A stretch of 37,916 nucleotides of DNA from Streptomyces sp. 549 (GCF_030124175.1 NZ_JASKMT010000038.1:1-37916); one strand, 5' to 3'; shown: positions 1-8,184, numbered from the stretch's first letter. The notes: generated by a model from the letters alone, not told the origin. Numbers and translations are program-made.

Positions 1-2
1 GC

Positions 3-161
3 AACGGCGGCGGCAAGCCGTCCGTCCCGGAACTCCAGACCGCCATGGGCATCACCTGGACCAAGGTCCGCGAAGAACTGACCGAAGCCATCCCACCCGC
101 CTACACCGAACACATCGGCGCCGCCTACCTCGCCACCGCAACGCTGGGGGTGGCGGCATGA
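3..161 (+). CDS. DNA (cytosine-5) methyltransferase, C-terminal fragment (partial, runs off left edge)
   Basis: An open frame enters from the left edge and ends at TGA 159-161, giving about 52 residues. The tail reads GITWTKVREELTEAIPPAYT followed by EHIG. This matches the conserved C-terminus of Dcm-type cytosine-5 methyltransferases found in actinobacterial phages and integrative elements, in which an 'MGI-W' stretch is followed by 'AIPPAYTE(H/Y)IG'. The catalytic PCQ and ENV motifs would lie outside the window. Its stop overlaps the ATG of the prim-pol gene (ATGA), so it is translationally coupled to the replication module and belongs to the integrated element. The family call rests on this short tail only. 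Confidence 0.6.
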   Translation, partial: NGGGKPSVPELQTAMGITWTKVREELTEAIPPAYTEHIGAAYLATATLGVAA

Positions 162-1048
162 GCGGGAACCTGCTGTCCGCAGCGCTCGACGCCACCGCCC
201 GCGGCTGGCCCGTCCTGCCCCTGCGCCCCGGCGGCAAGCGCCCGGCCCTGCACGGCGAGAACGCCTGCACCCGCACCGGCCCCTGCGCCGGCGGGCACGT
301 GAAGTGGGAGCAGCGCGCCACCACCGACCCCGACCGCATCCGGCACGCGTGGGCAGCCGCACCGTTCAACGTCGGTATCGCCACCGGCCCCGCTGGACTC
401 CTCGTCGTCGACCTGGACCGGCCGAAGGGCAGGGGCAGTGCGGACACGCCTTGCGGCGTGACGACCTTCCAAGCGCTCTGCGAGCGCGCTGAACAGCCCG
501 TGCCCACGACCCGCACGGTGCGGACCGCGAGCGGTGGTCGGCACCTGTACTTCACCGCCCCGGACGGGGTCCGGTTGAGCAACAGTGCGGGCACGCTCGC
601 GCCGCTGGTCGACACCCGCGCGTGGGGCGGCTACGTCGTCGCCCCCGGCAGCCACACCCCCAGCGGCACGTACGAAGTTCTGGGCGATGCCCCTCCCGCG
701 CCGTTGCCCGAATGGCTGTACGCCCGCCTGACGGTCCGTCAGGTCGTACGGGGCCTGATGGCTGCGCCGGTCGCCTCTGGATCCTCTCGTCGCGTCACAG
801 CCGCCCTGAACGCTGAAATCGCGGCTGTCCACGCCGCTCCGGAGGGTGCGCGCAACGCGACGCTGCTGCGGGCGACGCGCGCTCTTGGGCGGTTCGTCGC
901 GTGGGGCGAGATCCCCCGGCACGTGGTCGAAGACGCTTTTCAAGGGGCGGGGGAGGCGGCGGGACTGCCGCCGGCCGAGTGCCGCGCCACCATCACCAGC
1001 GCCCTCAACTGGTCCATCCGCACCGCCCGCACCCAGGGGGCGGCATGA
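158..1048 (+). CDS. bifunctional DNA primase/polymerase (prim-pol domain) of an integrative element
   Basis: 296 aa. The N-terminal half is a prim-pol (AEP superfamily) domain. It opens with a typical 'ALDATARGWPVLPLRPGGKRP' start (cut here to its recognisable part), then a Cys-containing loop (CTRTGPCAGGH, about 47-57). The catalytic strand VVDLD carries D85 and D87 as metal ligands, and SGGRHLYF places His129 at the nucleotide-binding site. Proteins of this class prime and replicate actinomycete integrative conjugative elements (RepPP type) and phage genomes. It lacks a helicase domain; a separate SF3 helicase lies 350 bp downstream, so initiation functions appear split over two polypeptides. 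The start overlaps the previous stop, and the stop overlaps the next start (ATGA at 1045). Domain call is secure; the role in element replication is inferred from family and context. Confidence 0.88.
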   Translation: MSGNLLSAALDATARGWPVLPLRPGGKRPALHGENACTRTGPCAGGHVKWEQRATTDPDRIRHAWAAAPFNVGIATGPAGLLVVDLDRPKGRGSADTPCGVTTFQALCERAEQPVPTTRTVRTASGGRHLYFTAPDGVRLSNSAGTLAPLVDTRAWGGYVVAPGSHTPSGTYEVLGDAPPAPLPEWLYARLTVRQVVRGLMAAPVASGSSRRVTAALNAEIAAVHAAPEGARNATLLRATRALGRFVAWGEIPRHVVEDAFQGAGEAAGLPPAECRATITSALNWSIRTARTQGAA

Positions 1049-1401
1049 GCCAGCAGCGTCCCCTCCCCTTGAAAAGCCAGCCCGTGACCAACGAACAGCC
1101 GCGAGCCGCCATGCTCGGCTCGGCGGCGTCGGACGGTGGGGCGCTGAAGGTCGTCGCCGAAGGCGTCCCCACTGCTGTTCGCCCTGACCCGCCCCCGGGC
1201 GACGGACGGCACCCCATCGCGTGGCTGCACATCTACGTGCCCGGCCGCAGCGCGGTTCCTTCGGCCACGTCGCGGTGCCTGTGCGGCAGGGACCGCCGCG
1301 CGGTCGGCAGGGCACGCGTGCTGGCCCTCATCGACGACCACCAGGCACACCGCCACACCTGCCCGCTCCGCAGTCCCCAGGAAGGGAGGACGGCCGCATG
1401 A
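1045..1401 (+). CDS. small hypothetical protein with C-terminal Cys/His cluster
   Basis: 118 aa, starting at the ATG that overlaps the prim-pol stop and ending in TGA 1399-1401, which overlaps the helicase ATG at 1398. This is the canonical packing of an element replication operon. The N-terminal half is low in recognisable structure. The C-terminal half contains CLCGRD and, about 20 residues on, a HRHTC motif, so a small zinc-binding fold is plausible. I do not recognise a named family. Genes of this size between prim-pol and helicase are common in Streptomyces elements (known from context, not searched). Function unknown. Confidence 0.65.
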   Translation: MSQQRPLPLKSQPVTNEQPRAAMLGSAASDGGALKVVAEGVPTAVRPDPPPGDGRHPIAWLHIYVPGRSAVPSATSRCLCGRDRRAVGRARVLALIDDHQAHRHTCPLRSPQEGRTAA

Positions 1402-2804
1402 ACGCGCTGGAAGAACTGCCCGCGCCCTCGAACCCGATGGCTGTGGCGCGTCGGCTCATCCCCCGTTGGCAGACCGAGGACGGGCACCTGGTGTGCCGGC
1501 GGTGGCGGGGGTCGTGGATGCGGTGGACCGGTACCTGCTGGCGGGAGCTGGACGAGCAGCAGATGCGCGCTTCGCTGTACAAGCGGCTGGAGCACGCCAC
1601 GTTCGCCACGCCCGGCAAGGACGGACAGCCGGAGATCCGGGACTGGGCACCGACCAAGCCGAAGCTCAGCAACCTGCTGGACGCGTTGGGCGCCATCACG
1701 TTGCTGCCTACCGAGGTGGACGCACCGGCCTGGCTCGACGGCGACACGGCCCGCGGGTGTGACAGTCCGATCGTGGCGTGCAGCAACGGGCTGCTGCGTA
1801 TCGGGGACCGGGAGCTGCTGCCGCACACGCCTGGCTTCTTCAATCTCGTCGCCGTGCCCTACGCCTACGACCCGCAGGCCACCGCACCCACCTGGGAACG
1901 CTTCCTGCACCAGCTCTGGCCTGACGACTCCGCCGCCATCAACGCGCTTCAGGAGTGGTTCGGCTACGTCCTGTCCGGGCGGACCGACCAGCAGAAAATT
2001 ATGCTCATCAAGGGCCCCTCCCGCTCGGGCAAGGGCACCATCGCGCGGGTGCTGAAGGAGCTGGTCGGTAAGGAGAATCTGGCCGGTCCCACGCTCGCCG
2101 GACTCGGCACGAACTTCGGTCTGTCGTCGCTGCTGGGCAAGCCGCTGGCGGTCATCTCCGACGCGCGGCTGTCCGGCCAGGACGGCGGACAGGTCGTGGA
2201 ACGGCTGCTGACCATCTCCGGTGAAGACACCATCGACATCGACCGCAAGTACCGCGACGCATGGACGGGCCGCCTGCCCACCCGGTTGATGATCCTCACC
2301 AACGAGCTGCCGCACTTCGGCGACTCCTCAGGCGTCATCGCGCGCAGGTTCGTGGTGCTCAACATGACGGTCTCCTGGCTCGGCAAGGAAGACACCACCC
2401 TCACCGACAAGCTCGCAGCCGAGATGCCCGGAATCATCAACTGGTCACTGGACGGGCTGGCACGGCTGGAGCGCAACGGCCGCATCACAGAGCCGCCCTC
2501 CAGCCGCGAAGCGGTCATCACCATGCAGGACACCGCATCCCCCACCAGCGCGTTCGTCCGCGAACGCTGCACCACCGGACCCACGTGCAGCATCCCCGTG
2601 GACACCCTGTGGTCAGTCTGGCGCGAGTGGGCCGAGGACAACGGCGTCAAGGCCACCGGTACCAAGCAGGTCTTCGGCCGCAACCTGCTCTCCGTCGTCC
2701 CCCAGCTCAACCGCACCCGCCCCCGCGACGCCTACGGCCGGCAGGTCGCCACCTACAACGGCATCACCCTCAACCAGTCGCACCCACATTCCCCTGAGTC
2801 GTGA
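1398..2804 (+). CDS. phage/plasmid primase-associated SF3 helicase (P4/D5 family)
   Basis: 468 aa from ATG 1398, preceded by GGGAGG (1384-1389). A less distinctive N-terminal region is followed by the ATPase core. Walker A is GPSRSGKGT with Lys212. The Walker B-like strand is LAVISDARLSG, followed by motif C-like LMILTNELP and the arginine finger region SGVIARRFVVL. This layout is characteristic of the C-terminal helicase of phage P4 alpha/D5-type primases. The C-terminus has a winged-helix-like basic segment. It should unwind the element origin and work with the separate prim-pol protein. The stop codon TGA 2802-2804 lies inside the left arm of a perfect 25-bp inverted repeat, so the end of the gene doubles as a cis element. 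Confidence 0.9.
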   Translation: MNALEELPAPSNPMAVARRLIPRWQTEDGHLVCRRWRGSWMRWTGTCWRELDEQQMRASLYKRLEHATFATPGKDGQPEIRDWAPTKPKLSNLLDALGAITLLPTEVDAPAWLDGDTARGCDSPIVACSNGLLRIGDRELLPHTPGFFNLVAVPYAYDPQATAPTWERFLHQLWPDDSAAINALQEWFGYVLSGRTDQQKIMLIKGPSRSGKGTIARVLKELVGKENLAGPTLAGLGTNFGLSSLLGKPLAVISDARLSGQDGGQVVERLLTISGEDTIDIDRKYRDAWTGRLPTRLMILTNELPHFGDSSGVIARRFVVLNMTVSWLGKEDTTLTDKLAAEMPGIINWSLDGLARLERNGRITEPPSSREAVITMQDTASPTSAFVRERCTTGPTCSIPVDTLWSVWREWAEDNGVKATGTKQVFGRNLLSVVPQLNRTRPRDAYGRQVATYNGITLNQSHPHSPES

Positions 2805-2862
2805 CTCATCGCGACTCAACACCCCTCCAACCCGCTCTGAGTCGCGATGAGTCACGACTCAG
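2794..2862. repeat. perfect 25-bp inverted repeat with nested palindromes (19-nt spacer)
   Basis: Positions 2794-2818 are the exact reverse complement of 2838-2862, separated by 19 nt (2819-2837). Each arm itself contains the palindrome TGAGTCGTGACTCA (or its complement) plus a further GCGACTC copy, so the GAGTC/GACTC unit recurs in both orientations. The left arm covers the helicase stop codon, and the right arm ends about 37 nt before the excisionase ATG. It could be a transcriptional terminator, an iteron-like replication site, or an operator for the xis-int genes. No T-run follows, which weakens a simple terminator reading. Confidence 0.9.
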
Positions 2863-2898
2863 AGCAATGTGGCCCGACCAAATCTGCCGGGAGCAGTC

Positions 2899-3117
2899 AT
2901 GAGCATTGCCATCCCCGAGCCGGATCTCACCGCCCCCGTGCTGTACCGCGTCACGGAGGTTGCCGCGCTGCTGAGGCTGAGCCGCAGCGTCGTCTACGAG
3001 CAGATCCGCGCCAAGCGTCTCCGCACGGTCAAGCAGGGCGCCGCGCGGCGCATCCCCGCATCCGCCATCAACGAGTACGTCGCGCTGTTGGAGCGCGAGG
3101 CAGGAGAGAACAAGTGA
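2899..3117 (+). CDS. xis: excisionase / helix-turn-helix DNA-binding protein
   Basis: 72 aa. ATG 2899 was chosen because CCGGGAG lies just upstream; an in-frame ATG at 2869 is less well placed. The core RVTEVAALLRLSRSVVYEQI followed by a basic turn and RRIPASAINEYV is the MerR-like winged HTH (HTH_17) of actinomycete excisionases. Such proteins bend att DNA and direct integrase toward excision. The stop TGA overlaps the GTG start of the integrase (GTGA), so xis and int are translationally coupled. The upstream inverted repeat may regulate both genes. Confidence 0.85.
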   Translation: MSIAIPEPDLTAPVLYRVTEVAALLRLSRSVVYEQIRAKRLRTVKQGAARRIPASAINEYVALLEREAGENK

Positions 3118-4337
3118 CGAAGCGCCGTAGCAGGGGAGACGGCGGGCTTCACTGGGACGAACGCCGTCAGCGCTGGATCGCCACGGCGAGCCTGGGCTAC
3201 GACGGTGCTGGCAAGCGGATCACGAAGCGCGCGAGCGGCAGGACCAAGACCGGGGCAAAGGCCAAGCTCAAAGAGATGCTGCGGGACCACGAAGACGGCT
3301 TGGCCATCGCTCCGACGAACTACACCGTGGAGGAGGCGGTAACCGACTGGCTCACCTTCGGAGTTGCCGACGTCGATGAGGAGACGAGGAAGAACTACGC
3401 CTCCCTTTGCGCCAATCACATCATTCCGCGGCTTGGCCACACGAAGCTCAGAGAACTGCGAGCCGAGGACGTGGACCGCTGGTTGAAGGAACGGTCCGGG
3501 GCGCTGAGCACCCGCACCTTGGCACTCATCCACTCCTGCCTGAACCGGGCGGTCAAGCGAGCCATGGCTAGGGACAAGGTGAAGCGCAACGTCGTGGAGC
3601 TGTGCGAGATCCCAGCCGGGCGCCCGGGGCGGCCGTCGAAGTCGCTCACGTTGCGCCAGGCGGAAGGTGTACTGCTCGCTGCCGAGAAGTCGCCTCTGCA
3701 CGCCTACATCGTGGTGGCTCTCCTCACCGGGGCCCGCACCGAGGAGCTGCGGCCCCTCACCTGGGATCACGTGGACCTGGAAGGGGACCCGAAAGCCGAT
3801 CCGCCGATCCCGCCCTACATCGCCGTCTGGCGATCCGTCCGGGCGTCGGGAGACACCAAGACGCGCAGGTCCCGGCGCACCCTCGCGCTCCCGACACGGG
3901 CCGTCGCCGCCCTGCTGGCACAGCGTGAACGCCAGGGATGGCAGCGCTACGCGGCGGGGGAGCGGTGGAAGGAACGGGGGCTGGTCTTCACCTCAGACGT
4001 GGGAACCGAGCTGGACGCCGCGAATGTCCGCAGGGCGTTCCGGCATGCACTCAAAGGTGTCCCGGGCATCGTGCCGGCGGAGTGGACTCCACGCGAGACG
4101 CGGCACAGCTTCGTGTCGCTGCTCTCGGACGACGGCCTTTCGGTCGAGGAGATCTCGCGTCTCGTCGGTCACTCCGGAACGTCGGTGACCGAGGCGGTCT
4201 ACCGCAAGCAGATCCGCCCGGTGATCCAGACCGGGGCCGTTGCCATGGACCGCATCTTTGACGTCTCCCGCGAGGGGCGAGACGTCGGGAAGGAGGAGCC
4301 GCCGAAGGGCCCGACAGACGCGCATCACCGGCCGTAG
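3114..4337 (+). CDS. int: tyrosine site-specific recombinase (integrase)
   Basis: 407 aa from GTG 3114, which overlaps the xis stop. It has an AP2-like N-terminal arm-binding region (about 10-60), a SAM-like core-binding domain (about 65-165) and a C-terminal catalytic domain. Box I Arg208 sits in GARTEELRPL, the beta-hairpin Lys in TKTRRSRRTL, box II reads RETRHSF, then LVGHSG, and the nucleophile Tyr363 lies in TEAVYRKQ. The first His of the usual H-x-x-R is Arg here, which I believe is normal for this actinobacterial subgroup. It catalyses integration and, with Xis, excision. It ends 78 bp from the 3' end of tRNA-Pro, the expected geometry for a tRNA-targeting integrase. Confidence 0.95.
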   Translation: MTKRRSRGDGGLHWDERRQRWIATASLGYDGAGKRITKRASGRTKTGAKAKLKEMLRDHEDGLAIAPTNYTVEEAVTDWLTFGVADVDEETRKNYASLCANHIIPRLGHTKLRELRAEDVDRWLKERSGALSTRTLALIHSCLNRAVKRAMARDKVKRNVVELCEIPAGRPGRPSKSLTLRQAEGVLLAAEKSPLHAYIVVALLTGARTEELRPLTWDHVDLEGDPKADPPIPPYIAVWRSVRASGDTKTRRSRRTLALPTRAVAALLAQRERQGWQRYAAGERWKERGLVFTSDVGTELDAANVRRAFRHALKGVPGIVPAEWTPRETRHSFVSLLSDDGLSVEEISRLVGHSGTSVTEAVYRKQIRPVIQTGAVAMDRIFDVSREGRDVGKEEPPKGPTDAHHRP

Positions 4338-4358
4338 TCACTCACTTAGTCGCGCAAA

Positions 4359-4403
4359 CAGCTCAGGGGCTGTCTCTCGTGTGGAGAGACAGCCCCTGAG
4401 CTG
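4359..4403. terminator. strong bidirectional hairpin between integrase and tRNA-Pro
   Basis: Positions 4359-4378 pair perfectly with 4384-4403: a 20-bp stem with a 5-nt loop (GTGTG). It sits between the end of int (+) and the 3' end of tRNA-Pro (-), so it can terminate transcription from both sides. There is no strong U-tract, which is usual for Streptomyces terminators. If integration occurs in the tRNA 3' end, this hairpin is element DNA supplying the new tRNA terminator. Confidence 0.85.
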
Positions 4404-4414
4404 CTGTTGCACCG

Positions 4415-4488
<74 letters not shown>

Positions 4489-4670
4489 GTGCACCTGCGG
4501 CTCGGGCCGCTGCCCTCGCCGTGCGTGCATGAGAACAATACCGCACTCGGCGGAGTGCCCGCGCACCCCTTTGCTGGGAGGTTTCGGCAGGCGGGCGAGG
4601 GTTGCGAGCCCGGGACCGATCGTGATTCCGATGTCCTGGAGGCAGACGGGAGCCGGTCCCCGGAGCGTGA

Positions 4671-4877
4671 TCGTCGGCGGCGTCTGCCGGCTGCAAGGCC
4701 GCCCGGAAGCTGTCGAGGGAATCCCACCGTGTGGCCGAGGCGGGGGTGATCAACCCGAAGGACTACTTGCTGTGCTTCCCCCGGCTGACCGACGTGGATG
4801 CCGGAGTTGTGGAGACGGCCCGGGTGGGTGCCGAAAGCGGCGCCCGGACGGAGGCCGGGGGTGACGGCCGGTCGTAG
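4671..4877 (+). other. unassigned intergenic stretch 4489-4954 with a possible orphan coding remnant
   Basis: The 466-nt gap upstream of tRNA-Pro has no gene I can support. Within it the frame opening after TGA 4668-4670 and closing at TAG 4875-4877 gives about 68 residues that look protein-like (SRESHRVAEAG, then NPKDYLLCF, then DVDAGVVETARV). The only plausible start is GTG 4731 without a clear ribosome-binding site. It may be the tail of a decayed gene. A 12-bp direct repeat, GGAGCCGGCGGG, occurs at 4893-4904 and 4909-4920. I do not recognise a family. Confidence 0.25.
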
Positions 4878-4954
4878 GCGCTGGTGGACCTAGGAGCCGG
4901 CGGGCGCGGGAGCCGGCGGGTATGGGCGCTGGTGCGCTCCCGACACGGGCCCGG

Positions 4955-5947
4955 CTAGGACGGCGTCCGCGCCGGGGATGGAGTGGCGTCGGAGCGGGGG
5001 ATGCCGAGACGGTCCAGGAGGATGCCGACCCGGCGGTTCTCAGAGGTGAGGAAGCGGGCGAAGGCGTCCCCGGGCAGGTAGGCGTCGGTCCAGCCGTTGT
5101 CGCGCAGCGCCCGCTCCCACTCGGGGGTGGCGCGCAGCCGTCGCAGCAGGTCGGTGAGTCGTCCGCGCTGCTGCGGGGTCAGTCCCGGGGGCGCCATCAG
5201 CCCGCGCCAGTTGACCACCTCCAGGTCGTATCCGGCCTGGCGGAGGGTGGGTGCGGTGATTCCGGCGACGGGTTCGGCCCCGGTGACGGCGAGCACGCGC
5301 AGCCGTCCGGCGGCTATGGCGTGGCGGTACTCGGCGGAGCCGGTGACGGCGAAGTCGACCTTGTGGCTGAGCAGGGCGGCCAGCAGTTCCCCGCCCCCGT
5401 CGTAGCGGCCGAACGGCACGTCGGCGGGGGAGAGGCCCACGTGCTCGGCGATGAGCATCAGCGCCTGGTGGTCGGGTCCGCCGGGGTGGGAGCCGACGCC
5501 TGCCCGTAGGCCCGGCGCCGTCTTCCAGGCGCCGACCAGGTCGTCAAGGGTGCGGTACGGGGAGTCGGCGGGGACGACGACGACCTCGGGTTCCTCCACC
5601 AGCCGGGCCAGCGCGGTGGCCCGGCCGATGTCCGAGGGGGTTCCGGTGGTGAGCGAACTGCCGACGAGGCCGAGGCCCATCTGCATGAGCAGCCGGTCGT
5701 TGCCCTTCTCGTGGACGAGCCGGGTCAGCGCGGTCGTCCCGGCCTGCCCGGTGAGGTGGAAGACCTCCACCTCACCGGACAGACCGGACTCCTCCAGGGT
5801 GAGGGCGAGCACGCGGGCGGTGGTGTCGTAGCCGCCGCCCGCGGGGGTGGGGACCATGAGCCGCAGCGGGTCCGGCTGCGCCGGACCGCTTGCGCAGCCG
5901 GACAGCAGCAGGCCCAGCAGCACCACCACGGCCACGGCCCGTCTCAC
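4955..5947 (-). CDS. TctC-like tricarboxylate-binding lipoprotein (distal paralogue)
   Basis: 330 aa from GTG 5947, which overlaps the TctA stop (GTGA). The lipoprotein signal ends in LLLSGC (Cys18). The mature protein has TctC/Bug-family features: VPTPAGGGYDTTAR at the N-terminus (the P-x-x-x-GG-x-D ligand loop), GQAGTT in the position of the usual GAGG loop, VGSHPGGPDH, FGRYDGGGE and a C-terminal NGWTDAYLPG. It should bind a carboxylate and deliver it to the TctA/TctB permease. It is a paralogue of the protein at the head of the same operon, so the system has two receptors. The second copy is more divergent in the ligand loop and may recognise a different acid. Confidence 0.88.
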   Translation of the reverse strand: MRRAVAVVVLLGLLLSGCASGPAQPDPLRLMVPTPAGGGYDTTARVLALTLEESGLSGEVEVFHLTGQAGTTALTRLVHEKGNDRLLMQMGLGLVGSSLTTGTPSDIGRATALARLVEEPEVVVVPADSPYRTLDDLVGAWKTAPGLRAGVGSHPGGPDHQALMLIAEHVGLSPADVPFGRYDGGGELLAALLSHKVDFAVTGSAEYRHAIAAGRLRVLAVTGAEPVAGITAPTLRQAGYDLEVVNWRGLMAPPGLTPQQRGRLTDLLRRLRATPEWERALRDNGWTDAYLPGDAFARFLTSENRRVGILLDRLGIPRSDATPSPARTPS

Positions 5948-7503
5948 TCCTTCACCCGCCTCCCTCCGGCGCTTCCGACCGGCTCATCCTGGTCGCCGTC
6001 CGGGGTGTCCGGCAACTTCTGGTGGCGGCGGGTGCGCCGCCAGGCGCCGTAGAGCGGCGCCAGCAGGGACAGGGCGGCGAGCGCGAGCAGGGTCGCGGAG
6101 ATGGGCTTGGTGGCGAACGTGGTGAGGTCGCCGGAGGAGATCAGCAGGGCCTGCCGCATGGACTTCTCCATCAGGCCGCCGAGGATCATTCCCAGGATGA
6201 GTGGCGCGGCGGGGAAGCCGTTGGCCCGCATCAGGAAGCCCAGGACGCCGAAGCCGACCAGCAGCCACAGGTCGAAGGTGCTGAAGGACTGGCCGAAGAC
6301 GCCGACCACGCAGAACACCACGACGAGTGGCAGCAGCAGGGTCTGCGGGGTCTTGAGCACCTTGGCGAACAGCGGGATCAGCGGCAGGTTGAGGATGAGC
6401 AGCACGATGTTGCCGATGTACATGCTGGCGACGACGCCCCAGAACATGTCCGGCTGCTCCTGGAGCAGCAGCGGGCCGGGCTGCACGCCGAGGACGAGCA
6501 GCGCGCCCAGCAGGACGGCGGTGGTGCCCGATCCCGGCACGCCGAGGGTCAGCAGCGGCACGAACGAGCCGACGGCGGCGCTGTTGTTGGCGGACTCGGG
6601 TGCGGCGACGCCCTTGATGTTGCCCTTGCCGAAGGTCTTGCCGTCCTTGGCGAGCCGCTTCTCGAAGGAGTAGGAGAGGAAGGAGGCGACGGTGGCGCCC
6701 GCACCGGGCAGTACGCCGACGAAGAACCCCAGCACCGAGCCGCGGCCGGTGGGCCCGCTGATCGTCCGCAGCTCCCGCTTGCTGAGCCGCAGCGAGCTGA
6801 CCTTGCCGTCGCCCGCTCCCTCGCCTCGGCGGGACAGCATGACGAAGACCTCGGCCAGGGCGAACACGCCCAGGGCGACGATGAGGAACTCGACGCCCTC
6901 GTACAGTTCCGGCCGGTCGAAGGCGAACCGCAGGGTGGACGTCTGCGAGTCGATGCCGACCAGGGCGATCATCACGCCGACGGTGCCGGAGATCAGGCCC
7001 TTGGTGAGGTTGCTGCCGGACAGCGAGACGACGGCGGTCAGGCCCAGGACCATCAGGGCGAAGTACTCGGCCGGCCCGAAGCTGACGGTGAGCGCCGACA
7101 GGGACGGCGCGACGAGCATCAGCCCGACGACACCGACGGTGCCGCCGACGAACGAGGCGATGGCGGCGATCGACAGCGCCTTGCCGGCCTGGCCCTGCCG
7201 GGCCAGGGGGTAGCCGTCGAAGGAGGTGGCGACGGTTCCGGCGACGCCGGGCGCGTTGAGGAGGATGGAGGAGGTAGAGCCGCCGAAGATGGCCCCGTAG
7301 TACACGCCGGCGAGCATGATGATCGCCGAGGTGGGGTCCATGGTGAAGGCGATGGGGATCATCAGCGAGATGGCGCTGATCGGGCCGAGCCCGGGCAGCA
7401 TGCCGATGACGGTGCCCATGAGCACGCCGAGGAAGACGAAGGCGAGGTTGGCCGGGGTCAGTGCGACCCCGAAACCGTTGACGAGTTGGCTGATGGCGTC
7501 CAT
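5944..7503 (-). CDS. tctA: tripartite tricarboxylate transporter, large permease TctA
   Basis: 519 aa with about 11-12 hydrophobic segments, the normal size for TctA. Family signatures are visible: MGTVIGMLPGLGP near residues 30-43, YYGAIFGGSTSSILLN (about 68-83), the repeat FFVGVLPGAGATVASF and ESANNSAAVGSFVPLL (a second inverted half), and LGVPGSGTTAVLLGAL. The first and second halves share the PG-x-G motif, as expected of the internal duplication. It forms the ion-coupled translocation channel in the cytoplasmic membrane. The start ATG 7503 follows GGGAG with a 5-nt gap and lies 12 nt after tctB, clearly in one operon. Confidence 0.95.
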   Translation of the reverse strand: MDAISQLVNGFGVALTPANLAFVFLGVLMGTVIGMLPGLGPISAISLMIPIAFTMDPTSAIIMLAGVYYGAIFGGSTSSILLNAPGVAGTVATSFDGYPLARQGQAGKALSIAAIASFVGGTVGVVGLMLVAPSLSALTVSFGPAEYFALMVLGLTAVVSLSGSNLTKGLISGTVGVMIALVGIDSQTSTLRFAFDRPELYEGVEFLIVALGVFALAEVFVMLSRRGEGAGDGKVSSLRLSKRELRTISGPTGRGSVLGFFVGVLPGAGATVASFLSYSFEKRLAKDGKTFGKGNIKGVAAPESANNSAAVGSFVPLLTLGVPGSGTTAVLLGALLVLGVQPGPLLLQEQPDMFWGVVASMYIGNIVLLILNLPLIPLFAKVLKTPQTLLLPLVVVFCVVGVFGQSFSTFDLWLLVGFGVLGFLMRANGFPAAPLILGMILGGLMEKSMRQALLISSGDLTTFATKPISATLLALAALSLLAPLYGAWRRTRRHQKLPDTPDGDQDEPVGSAGGRRVKE

Positions 7504-7515
7504 GGCGACTCCCGG

Positions 7516-8166
7516 TCAGAAGGGCAGCGGCCCGGTCGGCAGGGCCACGTCGAGCCCTTCCGCCATGCCGAGGTAGAGGCCGAGCGCCATGCCGCCGCCG
7601 ACGAGGACGTTCACCCAGTGCCGACCGGAGCCGAGGTACCAGGCGGTGCCGGCGACGAAGAGCGTGGTGGCGAGCACGAAGCCCAGCGGGACGAACAGCG
7701 CCACGTACAGGCAGGTCGCCCCGAGCAGTACCGCCAGGTCGAGCCGGGTGTCGCTGAGTCGCCCGAGCGCGGGCCCGGCCGCTTTCGGCGCGGCGGGAGA
7801 CGGCCCGGCCGTGGGCGCCGGCGGCGGGACCGCCGGCGCCTGCCCGGGCAGGGCGGTACCGGCCGGTGCGTCCGCCGCCGCCGACGGGTCGGCTGTGGCC
7901 GGCCCGTCGGCGGTACGGGTGGCCGGCGCCTGCTCGGGCGCCTCTCCCGGCGCCTCGTCGGCCGGGTGAGCGGCCGGGCGCTGGAAGAACAGGGCCGCGC
8001 AGAGCACGATCAGGACTAGGCCCAGACCGCGCGGCAGCGTGCCGGGCTGGACCGGCACCTCCACCGCGGTGAAGTCGGGTATCAGGTACGCCTGCACGGT
8101 GTACGCGACGGCCAGCACGCCGAGGACGGCGGCCACCGTCCGCTGGGAGAAGCGGAAGTGATGCAT
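7516..8166 (-). CDS. tctB: tripartite tricarboxylate transporter, small permease TctB, with long Ala/Pro insert
   Basis: 216 aa. Four membrane segments are visible: about 10-28, about 45-60 (VLIVLCAALFF), about 138-160 (LAVLLGATCLYVALFVPLGF) and a C-terminal pair around WVNVLVGGGMALGLYLGM. This is the TctB fold. Between the second and third segments lies about 75 residues of Ala/Pro/Gly-rich low-complexity sequence (from HPADEAPGEAPEQ to AAPKAAGPAL), which makes the protein longer than the usual 150-170 residues. The insert falls in a loop and its codons remain G/C-ending, so it is probably translated. ATG 8166 is preceded by GGAGA. Confidence 0.85.
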   Translation of the reverse strand: MHHFRFSQRTVAAVLGVLAVAYTVQAYLIPDFTAVEVPVQPGTLPRGLGLVLIVLCAALFFQRPAAHPADEAPGEAPEQAPATRTADGPATADPSAAADAPAGTALPGQAPAVPPPAPTAGPSPAAPKAAGPALGRLSDTRLDLAVLLGATCLYVALFVPLGFVLATTLFVAGTAWYLGSGRHWVNVLVGGGMALGLYLGMAEGLDVALPTGPLPF

Positions 8167-8184
8167 ATCAGGTCTCCGGACCGG

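Noticed and set aside
2847..3113. Upstream extension of the integrase frame starting inside the inverted repeat
   Set aside because: It overlaps xis in another frame. GTG 3114 overlaps the xis stop and gives the usual integrase N-terminus.
5890..8019. A 709-codon open frame antisense to tctA and tctB
   Set aside because: It is Gln/Gly/Arg/Asp-rich low-complexity sequence, a shadow of high-GC coding DNA. The opposite strand encodes unmistakable TctA and TctB.
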